DNA from: Burkholderiaceae bacterium
Lineage (GTDB): Bacteria > Pseudomonadota > Gammaproteobacteria > Burkholderiales > Burkholderiaceae_D
Direction of reading: 5' to 3'
Length of the DNA stretch: 64,000 bases
Assembly: GCA_019751755.1 (NCBI GenBank)
Contig: JAIENA010000143.1
Span: 1 to 64,000, forward strand
Position 1 is the stretch's first letter, and each line of letters begins with the position of its first letter. Shown piece after piece: positions 62,156 through 64,000 of this stretch. The notes beneath the pieces are model-generated. The model saw only the letters and a list, made by a program, of their open reading frames with translations. It was not told where the DNA came from and searched no databases. Both the position numbers and the translations under genes were made by a program.

Positions 62156-62788
62156 TTATTTCTTTTGCGCGCCCTGGCTCTTGCTGCCAATGCGGCTTTC
62201 CTTGCCTGCCATCAGGTTGCCGATGTTCTGGCTGTGACGGAACACCAGCAGCATGCTCATGGCGACCACGGCGCCCAGTTGCGGGTCGGTACCGAACAGC
62301 AAACCATAGTAAAACGGCGCAAACAGTGCCGCCACCAGCGCCGCCAGCGACGAATAGCGGAACGCATATGCCACCACCAGCCAGGTGATCAAGGTGGCGA
62401 CACCCAGCCAGACATTCAGGCCCAGCAGCACGCCGGCCGCGGTGGCCACGCCCTTGCCGCCGACAAAGCGGAAGAAGATCGGCCACAGATGCCCCAGAAA
62501 CACGGCAATCGTCACCAGCGCAATGGCCAGGTCGCCCACCCCGAGCGACGCCTGGAAGTGCACCACCAGGAACACCGCCAGCCAGCCTTTGGCGGCGTCG
62601 CCAATCAGCGTGGCAATCGCAGCCTTTTTGTTGCCACTTCGCAACACATTAGTGGCCCCCGGGTTTTTTGAACCATAGGTGCGCGGGTCGGCCAGGCCAA
62701 AGACCTTGCTGGCCACCACGGCAAATGAGATCGAGCCCAGTAAATAAGCGCCCACTGTCAGCGCCACCGTCATCAGTGCAGAATTCAT
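62156..62788 (-). CDS. plsY: Glycerol-3-phosphate acyltransferase PlsY
   Basis: The protein has 210 residues from ATG 62788, preceded by AGAAGGAAAAGC; the frame is open upstream without support. The three PlsY motifs are present: [54 protein letters not shown] and [18 protein letters not shown]. It acylates glycerol-3-phosphate from acyl-phosphate at the membrane, starting phospholipid synthesis. The membrane topology of five helices is normal. Confidence 0.93.
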   Translation of the reverse strand: MNSALMTVALTVGAYLLGSISFAVVASKVFGLADPRTYGSKNPGATNVLRSGNKKAAIATLIGDAAKGWLAVFLVVHFQASLGVGDLAIALVTIAVFLGHLWPIFFRFVGGKGVATAAGVLLGLNVWLGVATLITWLVVAYAFRYSSLAALVAALFAPFYYGLLFGTDPQLGAVVAMSMLLVFRHSQNIGNLMAGKESRIGSKSQGAQKK

Positions 62789-63040
62789 GCTTTTCCTTCT
62801 TGAATAGGGGAGCCCGGCCGTAAGGCGGGCCGCAGGACTATACACCAGCCGCTTCGGCGGCGGTAGCGTCGCTTGCAGGGCGCAGGGCGATACAGCGGCC
62901 AGCCCGATACGCGGGCGCTGGCTGCGGGGTGACTTGATATAAAGGGATTTTATGCGGCGTCGCGGCGTACGCCGGAGCACAGAGCGGGCAGTTGAATTGT
63001 CAGATGAGACAGATCGGAAACGCCGTTCAGAAAGAGATGC

Positions 63041-63154
63041 TTATTGCTGGCGCTTCTTTTCTTCTTTCTTTACTTTCTTGTCGGCCTTTTTTTCTTTCAT
63101 CGATTTAGCTGGCTCTTTTTTGGTCGACTTCTTGGCATCCATATTTTTACTCAT
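63041..63154 (-). CDS. Small lysine-rich protein (37 residues)
   Basis: ATG at 63154 has a good GGAGAAAATA ribosome site. The 37 residues (MSKNMDAKKSTKKEPAKSMK, then a run rich in Lys/Glu) contain about 17 Lys and no hydrophobic core, so the product is probably disordered and basic, perhaps binding nucleic acid. It lies 34 bases after the 105-residue gene on the same strand. No family is recognised. Confidence 0.6.
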   Translation of the reverse strand: MSKNMDAKKSTKKEPAKSMKEKKADKKVKKEEKKRQQ

Positions 63155-63188
63155 TATTTTCTCCAGTTAATTTCAGTTACTACTACCA

Positions 63189-63506
63189 CTAATGGATAAC
63201 ATATCCACGCAACGCAGACGGATGTTGCATGACGGTGGCAATATCCCCCTCCGGGTCTTCTTCGATCTTCCATTCGATCCATGCCAGCACTTCGGTAATG
63301 CTGGCCAAGCCGCTGTGCAGGCCGGTACGGGCCTCGCAAAACGCAGCCTGCTCCAGGCTCATTTTATCGGCATCGCCTGGCACTTGGCGCGCCAGTGCCC
63401 GGATGCGGGTTTCCAGGGCAGCCAGATCGGCACTCAGGGCGGCATGCAGTGCCTGCAGGAGCGTCACCGCATCGTCGGTGTCATACACCTCGGTTTCAAC
63501 TGTCAT
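63189..63506 (-). CDS. Helical protein of unknown function (105 residues)
   Basis: The sequence (MTVETEVYDTDDAVTLLQAL ... ALETRIRALARQVPG) is acidic, with heptad-like Leu/Ala spacing over residues 13-45, and Trp/Glu-rich near the end. It looks helical and soluble; no family is recognised. The ribosome site is poor (CCGTAAG). It starts 21 bases after the stop of a cold-shock gene remnant, whose leader and ribosome site may drive its expression. Confidence 0.6.
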   Translation of the reverse strand: MTVETEVYDTDDAVTLLQALHAALSADLAALETRIRALARQVPGDADKMSLEQAAFCEARTGLHSGLASITEVLAWIEWKIEEDPEGDIATVMQHPSALRGYVIH

Positions 63507-63527
63507 CTTACGGCGCGGCCCCGGGAT

Positions 63528-63614
63528 TCAGACCATGCGGATCGCGTCAGGCGTCATCAAGCCGCAGCCTTGGGTGTCGTTGGACCATTTTACAGTGCCG
63601 GTTTGAGTCGTCAT
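63528..63614 (-). pseudogene. Remnant of a cold-shock (CspA-family) gene
   Basis: A 28-codon frame, MTTQTGTVKWSNDTQGCGLM followed by TPDAIRMV and a stop, lines up with the standard Csp start TGTVKWFNxxKGFGFITPD. The RNA-binding aromatics are lost (F to S, F to C, F to L), the RNP1 Lys is Gln, and the gene stops at less than half length. The AAGGACTGAAA ribosome site and the leader are intact. It is either a decayed paralogue or a leader peptide for the next gene. Confidence 0.75.
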
Positions 63615-63859
63615 TTTCAGTCCTTAAAATTGCATGGGAAAATACCCAAGAGGCACATTCGACCAAGCGAGGGGGTCACAGAGGGAATCAAACAGGGCCG
63701 CCAAAAAAGGCGAAACGGGAGAGAAAGACCAACAACGACTTGATGTAATGCGGCACTGAAGATACAGGTCATTTTCCTGTTTAGCTAATTATTTCGGATT
63801 TAATTGGTCCAATTCCAGACTTAGGCGCCGTGAAAAAATAAGTGTCACAAGAGAGCGGC

Positions 63860-64000
63860 TTAGTTCGCCAGCGCGCAGTGCACCGTTTTGGCGCCAAGCA
63901 GCGCCACCAGCACCTGCGGCGCGATACCCACCAGAAAACCGCGCCGGCCGCCGTTGATATAAATGGTTTCCAGCGCGAGGATGGACTCCTCGACATAAAC
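63860..64000 (-). CDS. YbaK/EbsC-type aminoacyl-tRNA deacylase, C-terminal end (partial)
   Basis: The last 46 codons of a minus-strand gene are present: VYVEESILALETIYINGGRR, GFLVGIAPQVLVALLGAKTV, HCALAN and TAA. The YINGGRRGFLV segment is a hallmark of the YbaK/ProX family, which removes wrong amino acids from tRNA (for example Cys from tRNA-Pro). The rest lies beyond the right edge. Confidence 0.75.
   Translation of the reverse strand, partial: VYVEESILALETIYINGGRRGFLVGIAPQVLVALLGAKTVHCALAN

Noticed and set aside
63781-63996. 71-codon minus-strand frame near the right edge
   Set aside because: Another minus-strand frame over the same bases encodes the recognisable YbaK-type C-terminus; this one gives a Trp/Arg-rich nonsense product.

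Overview
The window looks like chromosome from a high-GC betaproteobacterium of the Oxalobacteraceae (Janthinobacterium/Duganella/Massilia type). This rests on the style of the DUF4214/RTX surface proteins, the block rpsU-yqeY-dnaG-rpoD-tRNA, and the mix of chemotaxis, c-di-GMP and exopolysaccharide genes. It is inferred from recognisable families, without a database search. No phage, insertion sequence, CRISPR array or replication origin was seen.

Left part (1-10.8 kb): the start of a methyltransferase gene runs off the left edge. Next come a giant secreted DUF4214 surface protein (minus strand) and a FecR-domain periplasmic protein. Divergent from FecR is a CHASE2-adenylate cyclase, overlapped by a TPR/outer-membrane barrel gene and followed by a Crp-type regulator. 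CRP-like sites lie upstream of the giant surface protein and between fecR and the cyclase, which suggests a local cAMP circuit.

Polysaccharide part (11.0-24.8 kb, all plus strand): a Wzm/Wzt-type ABC exporter with a C-terminal cargo-binding domain, an FkbM methyltransferase, and a 1463-residue protein with three GT4 modules. After these come a HAD-UbiA fusion of the polyprenyl-phosphate phosphoribosyltransferase family, an SMR-type small transporter and two paralogous GT-C membrane proteins. The last four genes read as a lipid-linked pentose cassette: make the donor, flip it, transfer it in the periplasm. The cluster ends at a shared bidirectional terminator facing a RhlE-type helicase.

Middle part (26.7-43.2 kb): a beta-propeller diguanylate cyclase with a small Cys-rich partner, LysE and MocR genes, a chemotaxis receptor, an LpxO-like hydroxylase, an 1838-residue RTX protein built of five ~290-residue super-repeats, polyphosphate kinase 2, a very small membrane protein, and a DUF4160-DUF2442 pair preceded by palindromes.

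Right part (43.3-64 kb): the macromolecular-synthesis block (tRNA-CAU, rpoD, dnaG, yqeY, rpsU), a BaiN-type flavoprotein, ybiB, aroG, tsaD, a nitrate-type ABC transporter with two overlapping LysR genes, a membrane hydrolase, a GAF-GGDEF protein with a degenerate active site, a DsbA-family protein and plsY. It ends with a small operon downstream of a cold-shock gene remnant, and the 3' end of a YbaK-type deacylase gene that runs off the right edge.
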